A DNA stretch of 64,000 nucleotides from Bacillus_BU sp051233475 (GCF_051233475.1 NZ_JBKFGH010000013.1:212403-276402); one strand, 5' to 3'. Positions 45,940 to 55,221 are shown, counted from the first letter of the stretch. The notes: generated by a model from the letters alone, not told the origin. Numbers and translations are program-made.

Positions 45940-48900
45940 TTGAAGTTGTTTTATAAGGTAGGAACGTACATGATCATTTTTGCTCTACTGTTAAGTTATG
46001 TTCCCGCAAACACAATAATGGGTCATTTCAACACGATTAAAGAAACGAAGGCTTCTGTTTTGTTAACTAGAGAAGCTGCAAAAAAGTTCGAGGGGAAAAT
46101 TGCTGCGGGTTATCGAAATACCTCTTACATCCGAGCAGATGGGACTGTAGGTTCAACAGGGTATAACGGCTCCGGCCAAATAAACACGGGTGAGTGGAAT
46201 GATATTGTTAAAGTGGCTCCAGGCTTTTATCACACTGTGGGTTTAAAAAGCAACGGGACTGTCGTTGCAACAGGTCATGATCCTGATGGACGATCGGAAG
46301 TGGCTGGATGGACGAATATCGTGGACATTGCAGCAGGGGATGGCTTTTCAGTCGGATTAACAAGGGATGGAGCCATTATTGCAGTTGGAGAAAATGCATC
46401 TTTTCGTTCGAATTTCAGTAATGCTAACGGGATTATTGCCATTGCAGCTGGAGTGGAACATACCGTTGGTTTGAAAAACGATGGAACGGTTGTTGCTGCT
46501 GGGGTTAATTCTTTTGGACAAGCAAATGTCACGGATTGGAAGGATATTGCTTCAGTCGTTGCCGGTGGCTATCATACAGTCGGTTTAAAAACGGATGGCA
46601 CAGTAGTTGCGGTAGGAGATAACCAATTTGGTCAGTTAGATGTTAATGAATGGGAAGATATAGTTTCCATTTCCACTAGCTTTACGGTAACACTGGGATT
46701 GAAAAGTGATGGAACCGTGGTTGCGGCTGGGTTTGATGGATATTCTCAAAAGGCTGTATCTGATTGGAACAATATTGTTGCCATATCAGCAGGATATGAA
46801 CATGTAATTGGTTTGAAAAGTGACGGTACCATTTTAACAGCTGGATACAGTGATTTTGGGCAAAGGGCTGTGAATGATTGGAGTGATATAAAGTCTATAT
46901 CTGCCGGCGGTTTTCAAACAGTTGGCTTGAAAACGGATGGAACAGTAGTTGGAGCAGGAAATAATGATTATGGTCAGCTCAATGTAAGTGGATGGAGCGG
47001 GATTAAAGCAGTTGCAGCTGGATTTCATCACACTGTAGGCTTGAAAGAAGACGGAACCGTGGTGGCAACCGGATATAATTCCTCTGGTCAGCTAAACGTC
47101 GGTGATTGGAAGGACATCGTAGCGATCGTGGCTGGGATGCAATATACTGCTGGTTTAAAAAGTGATGGGACCGTGGTAGCGACTGGCTATGATTTTCAAG
47201 GACTAATCTCAGATGTTGGAAGTTGGAGTGATATTGTCGCACTTTACGGTGGTGAATCCCATATTTTTGGCATAAAAAGTGATGGAACCGTTATTGGTTC
47301 CGGGACGAACCAAGAGGGCGGACAAAAAAATGTAGGAAATTGGACGGATATTGTCGCTGTTGCCACAGGGAATTCCCATACTGTTGGGCTGAAGGCTGAT
47401 GGGACGTTGGTATTTGTCGGCTATAACAGCTATGGGTTAATCTCAGATGCAAGAGAATGGACGAATATTATATCGATTTCTGCCTGTCGGGATCATCAAG
47501 TTGGTTTGAAAAACGATGGTACAGTCGTTGCAAATGGTGATTTTACAGATGGGGCAAAAAATATTAGTCAGTGGAAAGATATTATCGCCATCAGTAGTGG
47601 TTACAATCATGTTGTGGGGTTAAAAAGAGATGGAACCGTTGTAGCAACCAGGAATATTCCGGACGATCAAATTCTAAGTACTGAGAATATTTCAGTGAAT
47701 AAGAAGGTTGTAAAACCGACTGATGTAGTAAATATTAAACTCCGAAATAATGGGTTGTATACCATTCAGGATAATCAATTGCAACTTATGAAAGGGGACA
47801 CTGTTTTATTTGATGGACAAATGAATGTCGAGGATGAAACGGACCGTGCTATTTCATATACAGTAAAACCAAGCGATATTGGAAATATTACGTTAAAGTT
47901 TCCTGGTGTTTACGATTTATTCGGAAATCCGGTAACAAGACAAAATGCCTTTCAAGTCATTCCGTTACAATCATTAGTTTCCTCCAAAACACAGACAAAA
48001 TCGGGAGATAAAATTACTTTAACAGCTACTTTTTATCAAAGTGTAAAGCCTGATTTTACATTGGAGTTGAGGGGGGGAGCAGATTTACAGGCAACACAAA
48101 TGAATGAAGTGGTCGGAAGCAATGGCACAAAATTTACTCTGGACTACACAGTGCCAAGTAATTATGTGGAAGGTCAAGTTGATGCTGCTGTACAAAATGT
48201 AACAACGGTAGATGGTACTGTATATGGCAGTTATACAGAAAATGCTGTTTTCGCAAAAACGAATAATCCACTCCCTATCCAATCACTTACCGCATCAAAG
48301 ACGCTTGGGAAAATAGGGGACAAAATAACGATTACTGCAGATTTCTCAGAAAGTGTTAAACCAGGTGTTCAGATCACGCTTGTTGGGGAAAATTTCACGC
48401 TACCGTCAGCGACAATGACGGAAGTAACCGGCAGTAACGGGAAAAAGTATATCTATACTTATCCGGTTGAGGTGAATGTCAACGGTGCAATCGCTGCTCA
48501 AATTAGCAACGCTTATGATCAAAACGGCAGTTTGTATGGAGAATATCAACATTCTAATTTATTTGTATCGGACGGCATGCCTCCATATGTTAAAGGAATG
48601 TCGGCCTCGGCAACCACTGGTAAACTGGGTGATAAAGTTGTTATTACTGCAACGTTCTCTGAACCGATAAAACCGATTGTCAAACTTTCATTCTATCATG
48701 GTGCTGTTTTATCGCCTACAGTCATGAAAGAAGTTCCCGGTACAAATAAAACTCAATATAGTTACGAATATACAATTGATCAATATGCTACAGGTCCGGT
48801 TTATGCAGACATTCGAGATGTTGAGGACTTAGCGGGAAATAAATACCCGGGTATTAACCGGGATGGAAGATATTTTACCTTCAATTTATTTAATCCGGAT

Positions 48901-50295
48901 GGTGTGAAACCAACTGTTCAAACCTTTTCTTCCGATAAAAACATATACGAAGCAGGAGATGTCGCCTCCTTCACCGCCACTTTAAGTGAACCGGTAAAAT
49001 CGGGTGTGAAGATCAAGTTATCTGGGGCCATTAATGAAGAGTATGAAATGACTCAGGTCGATGGCAAAACTTATGAGTTTTATTATGTCATTCCGAATGA
49101 TCTATTTGGAAATGTTAATGTGGAGTTGCTTAATATTGAGGATTTAGTAGGGAATACCAATCAGTATTCAAAATCTAACGCCTTTTTTATCAGTGATCCA
49201 ACAAATGCAAAACTATCTGCCATTTCGATAAAATCGGGAACGGTAACCTATCCGTTATCACCAAGCTTTTCACCGGGGGTGTATGAATACCGTACGACTG
49301 TTCCGAGTATACTTTCTAGCATTAATGTTGGAGCCATTACCGAAGATCTAAACACATCAGTAACTGGGCTTGGAACTGTAAATGTCAAACTGGGCGATAA
49401 TGTCATTTTGTTAACATCAACTTCAAAGGATGGTACGAAAAAGACGTATAAGATCATCGTAACAGTAAAAGATATCGCACCAACAAACGTAAAGGCAAGC
49501 TCCAATTCCTATAATAGCGTAAAAATAACTTGGTCTGCAGTAAGTGGGGCTTCAGGATATGAGATTTATAGATCTACATCCAGCACCGGGACTTTTTCTA
49601 AAATAGCATCTACTGCCAGTACCTCATATATCAATACATCACTGAACACGGGAACCACTTATTACTATAAAGTTCGAGCCTACAAGACTGGAACAACAAC
49701 AAAATATAGTAAATTTAGTTCAGTGGTTTCTTCTAAAGCTATTCCGGCAACGCCAAGTTCAGTTAAGGCAGCTTCATCATCTTACAATAGTATTAAAACA
49801 AGTTGGGCTGCAGTAACTGGTGCAAGTGGATATGAGGTGTATCGAGCCACATCCAGCACAGGAACTTACTCACGGATCGGAACGACGACCGCGACAAGTT
49901 TTAACAATACAGGCCTGACAACAAATAAGTCCTATTATTATAAAGTTAGGGCTTATCGATTAGTTGGAAGTACTAAGGTTTATAGTGGTTATTCTAGTGT
50001 GGTTTCGGCCAAACCGATCCCTTCGGTACCAACAAATTTCAAGGCAACAAGAGTAAGCTCAACCAGCCTAAAGCTAACATGGAGTTCAGTTACTGGCGCA
50101 AGCGGCTACGAAATTTACAGAGCCACATCCAGCACAAGCACCTACAGCCTCCTAAAAAGCACAACATCTTTGTATTACACAAACAGCAGCCTAACAACTG
50201 GAAAAACTTATTATTATAAAGCAAGAGCTTATAGAATGGTTGGAACAACAAAAGTATACAGCGGCTGGACAACAGTGATTAGTGCCAAACCTTGA
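45940..50295 (+). CDS. Secreted RCC1-like repeat protein (paralogue 2)
   Basis: This 1451-aa protein is the same length as the protein at 30589 and colinear with it throughout: signal segment, about a dozen RCC1-like blades, Ig-like domains, cadherin-like domain and three fibronectin type III domains. Differences are scattered single substitutions and are somewhat denser in the first repeats and the last fibronectin modules (for example RLVGSTKVYSGYSS in place of RTVGTTKVYSNYSS). Both reading frames are intact, suggesting both are used. It starts at TTG after AAGGAGGAG. Function unknown; surface or biofilm matrix role inferred. Confidence 0.88.
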   Translation: MKLFYKVGTYMIIFALLLSYVPANTIMGHFNTIKETKASVLLTREAAKKFEGKIAAGYRNTSYIRADGTVGSTGYNGSGQINTGEWNDIVKVAPGFYHTVGLKSNGTVVATGHDPDGRSEVAGWTNIVDIAAGDGFSVGLTRDGAIIAVGENASFRSNFSNANGIIAIAAGVEHTVGLKNDGTVVAAGVNSFGQANVTDWKDIASVVAGGYHTVGLKTDGTVVAVGDNQFGQLDVNEWEDIVSISTSFTVTLGLKSDGTVVAAGFDGYSQKAVSDWNNIVAISAGYEHVIGLKSDGTILTAGYSDFGQRAVNDWSDIKSISAGGFQTVGLKTDGTVVGAGNNDYGQLNVSGWSGIKAVAAGFHHTVGLKEDGTVVATGYNSSGQLNVGDWKDIVAIVAGMQYTAGLKSDGTVVATGYDFQGLISDVGSWSDIVALYGGESHIFGIKSDGTVIGSGTNQEGGQKNVGNWTDIVAVATGNSHTVGLKADGTLVFVGYNSYGLISDAREWTNIISISACRDHQVGLKNDGTVVANGDFTDGAKNISQWKDIIAISSGYNHVVGLKRDGTVVATRNIPDDQILSTENISVNKKVVKPTDVVNIKLRNNGLYTIQDNQLQLMKGDTVLFDGQMNVEDETDRAISYTVKPSDIGNITLKFPGVYDLFGNPVTRQNAFQVIPLQSLVSSKTQTKSGDKITLTATFYQSVKPDFTLELRGGADLQATQMNEVVGSNGTKFTLDYTVPSNYVEGQVDAAVQNVTTVDGTVYGSYTENAVFAKTNNPLPIQSLTASKTLGKIGDKITITADFSESVKPGVQITLVGENFTLPSATMTEVTGSNGKKYIYTYPVEVNVNGAIAAQISNAYDQNGSLYGEYQHSNLFVSDGMPPYVKGMSASATTGKLGDKVVITATFSEPIKPIVKLSFYHGAVLSPTVMKEVPGTNKTQYSYEYTIDQYATGPVYADIRDVEDLAGNKYPGINRDGRYFTFNLFNPDGVKPTVQTFSSDKNIYEAGDVASFTATLSEPVKSGVKIKLSGAINEEYEMTQVDGKTYEFYYVIPNDLFGNVNVELLNIEDLVGNTNQYSKSNAFFISDPTNAKLSAISIKSGTVTYPLSPSFSPGVYEYRTTVPSILSSINVGAITEDLNTSVTGLGTVNVKLGDNVILLTSTSKDGTKKTYKIIVTVKDIAPTNVKASSNSYNSVKITWSAVSGASGYEIYRSTSSTGTFSKIASTASTSYINTSLNTGTTYYYKVRAYKTGTTTKYSKFSSVVSSKAIPATPSSVKAASSSYNSIKTSWAAVTGASGYEVYRATSSTGTYSRIGTTTATSFNNTGLTTNKSYYYKVRAYRLVGSTKVYSGYSSVVSAKPIPSVPTNFKATRVSSTSLKLTWSSVTGASGYEIYRATSSTSTYSLLKSTTSLYYTNSSLTTGKTYYYKARAYRMVGTTKVYSGWTTVISAKP

Positions 50296-50302
50296 TACAG
50301 GG

Positions 50303-50335
50303 GAAGCAAGGGGACGGTTCTCTTGCTTCTTTTTT
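50303..50335 (+). terminator. Terminator built from a GGGACGGTTCT unit
   Basis: AAGCAAG (50304-50310) pairs with CTTGCTT (50322-50328) with GGGACGGTTCT as the loop, followed by CTTTTTTAT. It directly follows paralogue 2. Confidence 0.85.
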
Positions 50336-50340
50336 ATAGG

Positions 50341-50394
50341 GGGAGGGACGGTTCATGCGAACCTTTCGGTGACGCAAGAACCGTCCCTTTGCGT
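50341..50394. repeat. Palindromic pair of GGGACGGTTCT-family units
   Basis: A forward GGGAGGGACGGTTCATGCG unit faces an inverted CGCAAGAACCGTCCC unit around ACCTTTCGGTGA, forming a long imperfect hairpin. Confidence 0.85.
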
Positions 50395-50554
50395 TTCTTT
50401 GGCGGCTTATCATTTTCTGCGGCACTCGTTCTTTACCCCTAATCGGATTAAAAAAACAGCATTTCACACATTTTTCCTAAATATCTTCTATATTAAGCGA
50501 GGTATAGCCCTTCATATGATAAAATAGCTGAAAATGGGAATGGTGGTGTGTTGA

Positions 50555-51139
50555 ATGGGTAAATGGGTGTCAGCAACTGAAAAGCGCAGTTTTCTTAAAT
50601 GGTTTTTGGACAATCAGCAGCTGAAACGGAAGGAAGCACGTAAAGTTATAGAATTTATCATTCATCATTTCCATATACTTGAAAATGCTCAGTTCACGGA
50701 GAAAATTATGCTTGATCGAAAAACGATTGTGATTTCAAGCGTAGGTTCGGATGAACCTGGTTTTGTGTATTACTTTCAACAACGTAAATCAGAGGAAGTA
50801 CCGACTGCGATTGGAGATTTGATGATGAATCCCTCAGAAAAAGTGAATCTCATTTTTCATTTTAGAGGAAAGATGGAAAATTACCGTTATTTACAACTGA
50901 TTGAACAACCCGCTATAGAAAATATTAAACAGTATGCTCAATTTCAGAAGTATGAAAAAGAAGTAAACGACCTTATTGAGAAAATTTCGCTAGATTACGA
51001 GATAGCCCTTGTTAAAAAACAGATTGATGAAGCCCTGGATCAGAAAGATGAGGAATTATTTAAAAGCTTAACAGGCAGGCTGAAGGAGCTTGATGTAAAA
51101 AGCGAAAGAATCATAGGTGTGGCCCCTTCGTTACCTTGA
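50555..51139 (+). CDS. YpiB-family protein (UPF0302)
   Basis: This 194-aa protein is related to Bacillus YpiB. The start GKWVSATEKRSFLKWFLDNQQLKRKEARKVIEFII is highly typical of the family. The middle domain (IVISSVGSDEPGFVYYFQQRKSE) and the C-terminal helix (LDYEIALVKKQIDEALDQKDEELFKSLTGRLKEL) fit too; the latter is the IDEALD-type UPF0302 C-domain. The molecular role of the family is not well established. A GGTGGTG-like site precedes the start. Soluble, no signal. Confidence 0.85.
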   Translation: MGKWVSATEKRSFLKWFLDNQQLKRKEARKVIEFIIHHFHILENAQFTEKIMLDRKTIVISSVGSDEPGFVYYFQQRKSEEVPTAIGDLMMNPSEKVNLIFHFRGKMENYRYLQLIEQPAIENIKQYAQFQKYEKEVNDLIEKISLDYEIALVKKQIDEALDQKDEELFKSLTGRLKELDVKSERIIGVAPSLP

Positions 51140-51170
51140 TTTCCTCAACCGGAAGAAATCACAGGGACGG

Positions 51171-51190
51171 TTCTCATGTGTTCAAGTTGT
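51171..51190 (+). repeat. GGGACGGTTCT-family unit
   Basis: AGGGACGGTTCTCATGTG in the gap after the YpiB-family gene. A worn copy (AAGGACGACTCTTTTT) follows at 51203-51218. Confidence 0.75.
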
Positions 51191-51359
51191 TGACGAAACA
51201 ACAAGGACGACTCTTTTTGAAGATACTTTTAATGGAAAATATGAATAAAAATCCCTGTTATTTGTTGGTAATTTTTATATAATAGGTTTAGAGAGGAGTG
51301 CTCAGTCTTTCTGTAGTGCTCCATTTTTATTTTTAATAAGAGATGGGAGAGAAATTTCA

Positions 51360-51830
51360 GTGTCAAATGAAAATGAGGGGTTCTTTGATAAAGACAAACA
51401 AACAGAGCCAAGACGGAAGGTTGAACGGAAAGAAGGAGAACCGACTGCTGCCTTTAAAGGGGCATCATGGGCAGCGCTGATTGTTGGGGTAGCGGCATAT
51501 CTTATCGGTTTATTTAATGCCGCGATGCAGCTGAACGAAAAAGGCTACTATTTTGCAGTTTTAGTGTTCGGGCTTTATTCAGCGGTGTCATTGCAGAAAG
51601 CGGTTCGGGATAAGGAAGAAGGTATTCAGGTTACGAGCATTTATTATGGAATCAGCTGGTTTGCATTGATTGTTTCGATTTCCTTGATGGCAATCGGGTT
51701 ATATAATGCCGGAAGTATTGTATTAAGCGAAAAAGGGTTTTATGGAATGGCCTTTGTGCTTAGTGTATTTGCTGCCATAACGGTACAAAAAAATATTCGC
51801 GATACCCAGCGTGCTAGAGAACGAGATTAA
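51360..51830 (+). CDS. YiaA/YiaB-domain inner membrane protein
   Basis: This 156-aa protein starts at GTG with GGGAGAGA upstream. A hydrophilic N-terminal tail (about 1-30) precedes two copies of the YiaA/B two-helix module: ASWAALIVGVAAYLIGLFNA with YYFAVLVFGLYSAVSLQKAVRD, then ISWFALIVSISLMAIGLYNA with FYGMAFVLSVFAAITVQKNIRD. Four membrane helices result. The function of the family is unknown. The internal duplication is plain in the sequence. Confidence 0.88.
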   Translation: MSNENEGFFDKDKQTEPRRKVERKEGEPTAAFKGASWAALIVGVAAYLIGLFNAAMQLNEKGYYFAVLVFGLYSAVSLQKAVRDKEEGIQVTSIYYGISWFALIVSISLMAIGLYNAGSIVLSEKGFYGMAFVLSVFAAITVQKNIRDTQRARERD

Positions 51831-51836
51831 GTGAAA

Positions 51837-51887
51837 CAAGGGGACGGTTCTTGTGGCACCAAAAGGTGCACAAGAACCGTCCCCTTG
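51837..51887. repeat. Perfect palindromic pair of GGGACGGTTCT-family units
   Basis: CAAGGGGACGGTTCTTGTG and CACAAGAACCGTCCCCTTG face each other around a GCACCAAAAGGTG hairpin tip. It begins six bases after the YiaAB gene stop, so it likely acts as its terminator. Confidence 0.92.
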
Positions 51888-51912
51888 CACCCACAAGCCC
51901 CCCCTGTTCACC

Positions 51913-51941
51913 TTGACAGTTATTATGATCTATTTTAGAAT
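51913..51941 (+). promoter_or_regulatory. SigA-type promoter of the lysine-riboswitch leader
   Basis: TTGACA (51913-51918), 17 bases, TAGAAT (51936-51941). Transcription would begin near 51948, some 35 bases before the aptamer. Confidence 0.75.
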
Positions 51942-51980
51942 ATATTAGAATAATAATTGAATAGACCTCACTTTTTGCTT

Positions 51981-52158
51981 GTGGGGTAGAGGCGCGATAT
52001 TTAACAGTCTTTAGTGGAGCCGGAGAGGCAATGATACTAAGGAGAAGGAAATGTCGCCGAAGCTTGTAATATCTCCAATATTACTGGCTGGGTCTGCAGT
52101 TAAGAACTGCAGGACTGTCTCAATAAACTTCCCGGTTTATTGAGTTGTGCTATCTCAT
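51981..52158 (+). ncRNA. Lysine riboswitch (L box)
   Basis: The conserved elements are all present in order: GGGGTAGAGGCGCGA at the P1/P2 entry, GGAGCCGGAGAGGC, AAGGAGAAGG, GTCGCCGAAGC, the TGTAATAT/ATATTACT stem, GGCTGGGTCTGCAGTTAAGAAC, GCAGGACTGTCTC and the closing CTATCTC that pairs with GGGGTAG in P1. It precedes an amino-acid ABC transporter and a terminator, so lysine should switch transport off by premature termination. Confidence 0.95.
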
Positions 52159-52195
52159 TTGGGAAAAACGAGGATTTAGGGCTACTTATAAATAT

Positions 52196-52227
52196 AAGAC
52201 CTGAGTTCATCGCTCAGGTCTTTTTTG
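52196..52227 (+). terminator. Riboswitch-controlled terminator
   Basis: AAGACCTGAG (52196-52205) pairs with CTCAGGTCTT (52213-52222) followed by TTTTG. It is the expected off-state hairpin of the lysine leader. Confidence 0.9.
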
Positions 52228-52335
52228 TATATAAAAAGCACCTGTAGAAATGAACTAGCACACTCGCTTCGAGGCAGTCGAAACATATTTTAAGGCTTGG
52301 AAACTATATTTATTTTAAAAAAGGAGAGTATCATT

Positions 52336-53175
52336 ATGGTGAAAAAATTATCATTATTACTAGCTATGTCTCTGGCAGCTATCATTCTATTAGCAGGCTG
52401 TGGTTCTTCTGAAAAATCAGGTGAATCTTCAAAAAAAGAAGCGGATACGTTTAAAGTGGGTCTTGAAGCCGGATATGCCCCTTTCAACTGGACTCAAATG
52501 GATGATTCCAATGGTGGAGTGAAAATTGACGGCAATGCGGAATATGCTGGCGGATATGATGTTGAAATCGCTAAAAAAATTGCTGAAGGTTTAGGAAAAG
52601 AGTTAGTTATTGTGAAAACGGAATGGGATGGACTTGTACCATCATTAACTTCTGGAAAAATCGATGCGATTATCGCAGGTATGTCACCAACAGCAGAGCG
52701 TAAAGAGACGATTGATTTCTCAGACAACTACTATAAATCAGATTTAATTATGGTTGTGAAAAAAGGCGGAAAGTACGAAGGCGCTAAATCGATTCAAGAT
52801 TTTAGTGGCGCAAAAATCACGGCCCAATTAAACACATTTCACTACTCCGTTATCGATCAAATTAAAGGTGTGAAAAAAGAGCCGGCAATGGATAACTTCC
52901 CGGCAATGCGCGTTGCTCTTGAATCAGGTGTTATTGATGGCTATGTTTCTGAACGTCCAGAAGGCGTGAGTGCTTCATCGGCAAACGATAACTTTGCGAT
53001 GGTAGAATTTACCGAAGGCTTTAAAACATCTGATGATGATACAGCAATCGCAGTTGGTGTGGCAAAAGGTAGTGCTTTTACGAAAAAAATTAACGAAATT
53101 TTAGCTGGAATATCTGAAGAAGAGCGTCAAGAAATTATGGACAATGCCATTAAGAATCAACCGGCAGCGAAATAA
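52336..53175 (+). CDS. Amino-acid ABC transporter, substrate-binding lipoprotein (probably lysine)
   Basis: This periplasmic-binding-type lipoprotein of about 279 aa has a signal sequence ending in the lipobox LLAGC. The mature part shows the family-3 solute-binding pattern: FKVGLEAGYAPFNWTQ, GGYDVEIAKKIAEGLGKE, WDGLVPSLTSGKIDAIIAGMSPTAERKETIDFS and a later AMRVALESGVIDGYVSERPE. ATG 52336 follows AAAGGAGAG; the frame's earlier ATG lacks a site and would spoil the signal peptide. The upstream lysine riboswitch makes lysine, or a mix of basic amino acids, the likely ligand. Confidence 0.92.
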   Translation: MVKKLSLLLAMSLAAIILLAGCGSSEKSGESSKKEADTFKVGLEAGYAPFNWTQMDDSNGGVKIDGNAEYAGGYDVEIAKKIAEGLGKELVIVKTEWDGLVPSLTSGKIDAIIAGMSPTAERKETIDFSDNYYKSDLIMVVKKGGKYEGAKSIQDFSGAKITAQLNTFHYSVIDQIKGVKKEPAMDNFPAMRVALESGVIDGYVSERPEGVSASSANDNFAMVEFTEGFKTSDDDTAIAVGVAKGSAFTKKINEILAGISEEERQEIMDNAIKNQPAAK

Positions 53176-53235
53176 GGAAGATATGAAACCGAGTGTATGT
53201 GATGCATTCGGTTTCATAAATGTAGGAGGATAAAA

Positions 53236-54018
53236 ATGAGCTTAGAGTGGATCATCAAAATTGTCTCAGAAAATGGGCCAATGTTTCTTCGTGGAGCCGG
53301 TATAACACTCGTCATCGCCATCGTTGGGACCATCATTGGCTCAATCATTGGTTTATTGATTGGGGTAATCCGAACGATTCCAATACCTGAACGAGGAATA
53401 AAGAAAATATTTTTAAAAATCATAAATGCGATTCTGTTTGCCTATATTGAGTTTTTCCGCGGCACGCCGATGATTGTGCAAGCGATGGTTATATATTATG
53501 GTTCGGCATTGGCCTTTGGCTATGATATGGACCGCTTTTACGCAGCCATCTTTATCGTATCGATTAACACAGGGGCATACATGTCCGAAATTGTCCGCGG
53601 CGGGATTGTTTCCATTGATAAGGGGCAGTTTGAAGCGGCGCAAGCGATCGGGATGAACCATTTTCAAACGATGTTTACAATCATCATTCCACAGGTTATC
53701 CGTAATATTTTACCAGCAACAGGGAATGAGTTTGTTATCAATATTAAGGATACGTCGGTTCTGAACGTTATCTCGGTTTCAGAGCTATACTTCCAAACGA
53801 AATCGATTGCCGGCAACAACTTTAGATATTTTGAATCGTTCTTTGTTGCTTGTATTATTTATTTTGTGATGACCTTTACGGTAACGAGAATTTTGCGATT
53901 AATTGAAAGAAAGCTGGATGGTCCGGACAATTACATTTTGATGGGCAATCAAATGCAAGTGGAAACAGCTGAAGATAAGCTTGTTCGTGAAAAAAATAGT
54001 GATGGAAATCGAGTATAG
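53236..54018 (+). CDS. Amino-acid ABC transporter, permease (probably lysine)
   Basis: This 260-aa HisMQ-type membrane subunit has about five helices. GAGITLVIAIVGTIIGSIIGL is the first, EFFRGTPMIVQAMVIYYG is the conserved FRGTP-x-x-x-Q segment, and EAAQAIGMNHFQTMFTIIIPQVIRNILPATGNEFV is the EAA loop that contacts the ATPase. It lies 60 bases after the binding protein and 18 before the ATPase gene. AGGAGG precedes the ATG. Confidence 0.93.
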   Translation: MSLEWIIKIVSENGPMFLRGAGITLVIAIVGTIIGSIIGLLIGVIRTIPIPERGIKKIFLKIINAILFAYIEFFRGTPMIVQAMVIYYGSALAFGYDMDRFYAAIFIVSINTGAYMSEIVRGGIVSIDKGQFEAAQAIGMNHFQTMFTIIIPQVIRNILPATGNEFVINIKDTSVLNVISVSELYFQTKSIAGNNFRYFESFFVACIIYFVMTFTVTRILRLIERKLDGPDNYILMGNQMQVETAEDKLVREKNSDGNRV

Positions 54019-54036
54019 GACGAAGGAGGAGATAAC

Positions 54037-54771
54037 ATGGAAACTGTCATTGAAATTCAGCATTTGAGCAAATCCTTTGGTTCTCATGAAGTATTAAAAG
54101 ACATCGATTTTTCAGTGAAAAAAGGAGAAGTAGTCTGCATCATCGGCTCCTCTGGGTCTGGTAAATCCACTCTTCTTCGTTGCGTCAATCTGTTAGAAAA
54201 ACCAAGCGGCGGTCAAATTATTTATCATGGTGAAAATATATTAGATGAAAAGCATGATATTTACGAATATCGTAAAAATCTAGGAATGGTATTCCAGCAA
54301 TTTAACTTGTTTAATAATCTCAATGTGATGATGAATTGTGTTGTTGGACAAATGAAGGTGTTGAAACGTTCCCGGGAAGAGGCTGAAAAGGTCGCGCTGA
54401 AATATTTGCAGGTGGTGGGCATGGATAAGTATGTAAACGCCAAGCCAAAGCACCTGTCAGGCGGGCAAAAGCAGCGTGTCGCCATCGCGCGGGCGCTATC
54501 GATGGAACCGGATGTGATGCTGTTTGACGAACCAACATCAGCGCTTGACCCGGAAATGGTCGGAGACGTTCTTAAGATCATGAAAGAACTGGCACATTCT
54601 GGCCTGACGATGCTGATCGTAACCCACGAAATGGAATTCGCGCGCGAGGTTTCAGATCGCGTCGTGTTTATGGACAAAGGTGTTATCGCCGAAGAAGGAA
54701 CACCCGAACAAATCTTCAACAACCCAACCGAAGCCCGAACCAGAGAATTCCTGAAGCGAACTTTGAGTTAG
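54037..54771 (+). CDS. Amino-acid ABC transporter, ATP-binding protein (probably lysine)
   Basis: This 244-aa GlnQ/HisP-type ATPase shows Walker A GSSGSGKST, the Q-loop VFQQFNLF, the signature LSGGQKQRVAIARAL, Walker B VMLFDEPTSALDPE, the D-loop and the switch His in IVTHEMEFA. It powers the importer with the two preceding genes and is the last gene of the riboswitch operon. GAAGGAGG precedes the ATG. Confidence 0.95.
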   Translation: METVIEIQHLSKSFGSHEVLKDIDFSVKKGEVVCIIGSSGSGKSTLLRCVNLLEKPSGGQIIYHGENILDEKHDIYEYRKNLGMVFQQFNLFNNLNVMMNCVVGQMKVLKRSREEAEKVALKYLQVVGMDKYVNAKPKHLSGGQKQRVAIARALSMEPDVMLFDEPTSALDPEMVGDVLKIMKELAHSGLTMLIVTHEMEFAREVSDRVVFMDKGVIAEEGTPEQIFNNPTEARTREFLKRTLS

Positions 54772-54780
54772 TGACAGGTG

Positions 54781-54834
54781 ACAGGGGGACGGTTCTTGCG
54801 CACCTTTTTGGTGCACAAGAACCGTCCCCCTGTT
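54781..54834. repeat. Palindromic pair of GGGACGGTTCT-family units
   Basis: ACAGGGGGACGGTTCTTGCG faces CACAAGAACCGTCCCCCTGT around CACCTTTTTGGTG. It starts nine bases after the ABC operon stop and probably terminates it. Confidence 0.9.
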
Positions 54835-54971
54835 TTGTTGACCACTTGAATTTTGTTCAACAAATTGACAAAATTCAAGCTCATTTTTTACCCGTTTTCT
54901 TCTTATATATATAACGAGAAGAGGAAAAGAAGTAAATCCTCTCCCTCAAATAATGAAAGAAGGTGGCGGTT

Positions 54972-55166
54972 ATGTCATTCGCTCACTATGATGAAATTGT
55001 TGAGATCTGTTTGGGAATGGCAGAAAGGGAAGAAAGATTAAACAAGGTTGAGCACTTCTATGAAGAGATGGATTTCGATAAGAATTATTTTGACGAGCTT
55101 GAACTGGGCAGGGATGAGTTAGTTGAGGAAAATAAGCACGAAGAAAAAGTGTTGTTGCACGCTTGA
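54972..55166 (+). CDS. Small acidic hypothetical protein
   Basis: This 64-aa protein is rich in Glu and Asp (SFAHYDEIVEICLGMAEREE and onward). It is almost certainly helical and soluble. ATG 54972 is preferred over GTG 54963 because AAGGTGG lies just before it. It is flanked by repeat palindromes on both sides and followed by a terminator, so it is a monocistronic unit. I do not recognise a family. Confidence 0.6.
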   Translation: MSFAHYDEIVEICLGMAEREERLNKVEHFYEEMDFDKNYFDELELGRDELVEENKHEEKVLLHA

Positions 55167-55169
55167 ATC

Positions 55170-55190
55170 AGGGGGACGGTTCTTGTGCTT
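55170..55190 (+). repeat. GGGACGGTTCT-family unit
   Basis: GGGGGACGGTTCTTGTGCTTC directly after the stop of the small acidic protein gene. Confidence 0.85.
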
Positions 55191-55221
55191 CCATTTTATG
55201 AAGTAATACTTTTTGAAATAT

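Larger units (their letters stand above)
45814..50335 (+). repeat. Segmental duplication, copy 2
   Basis: This is the partner of 30429-34972. Upstream, the GTTTTTGCAATATAAT block is shared. One repeat unit (AGAAGAACCGTCCCTAAGG, 45909-45926) replaces the two found in copy 1, making the leader about 33 bases shorter. Downstream, copy 2 keeps the full AAGCAAG hairpin arm. Confidence 0.9.

Noticed and set aside
54261..54722. A 153-codon minus-strand frame inside the ABC ATPase gene
   Set aside because: It is the antisense of a gene with complete ATPase motifs and has no features of its own.
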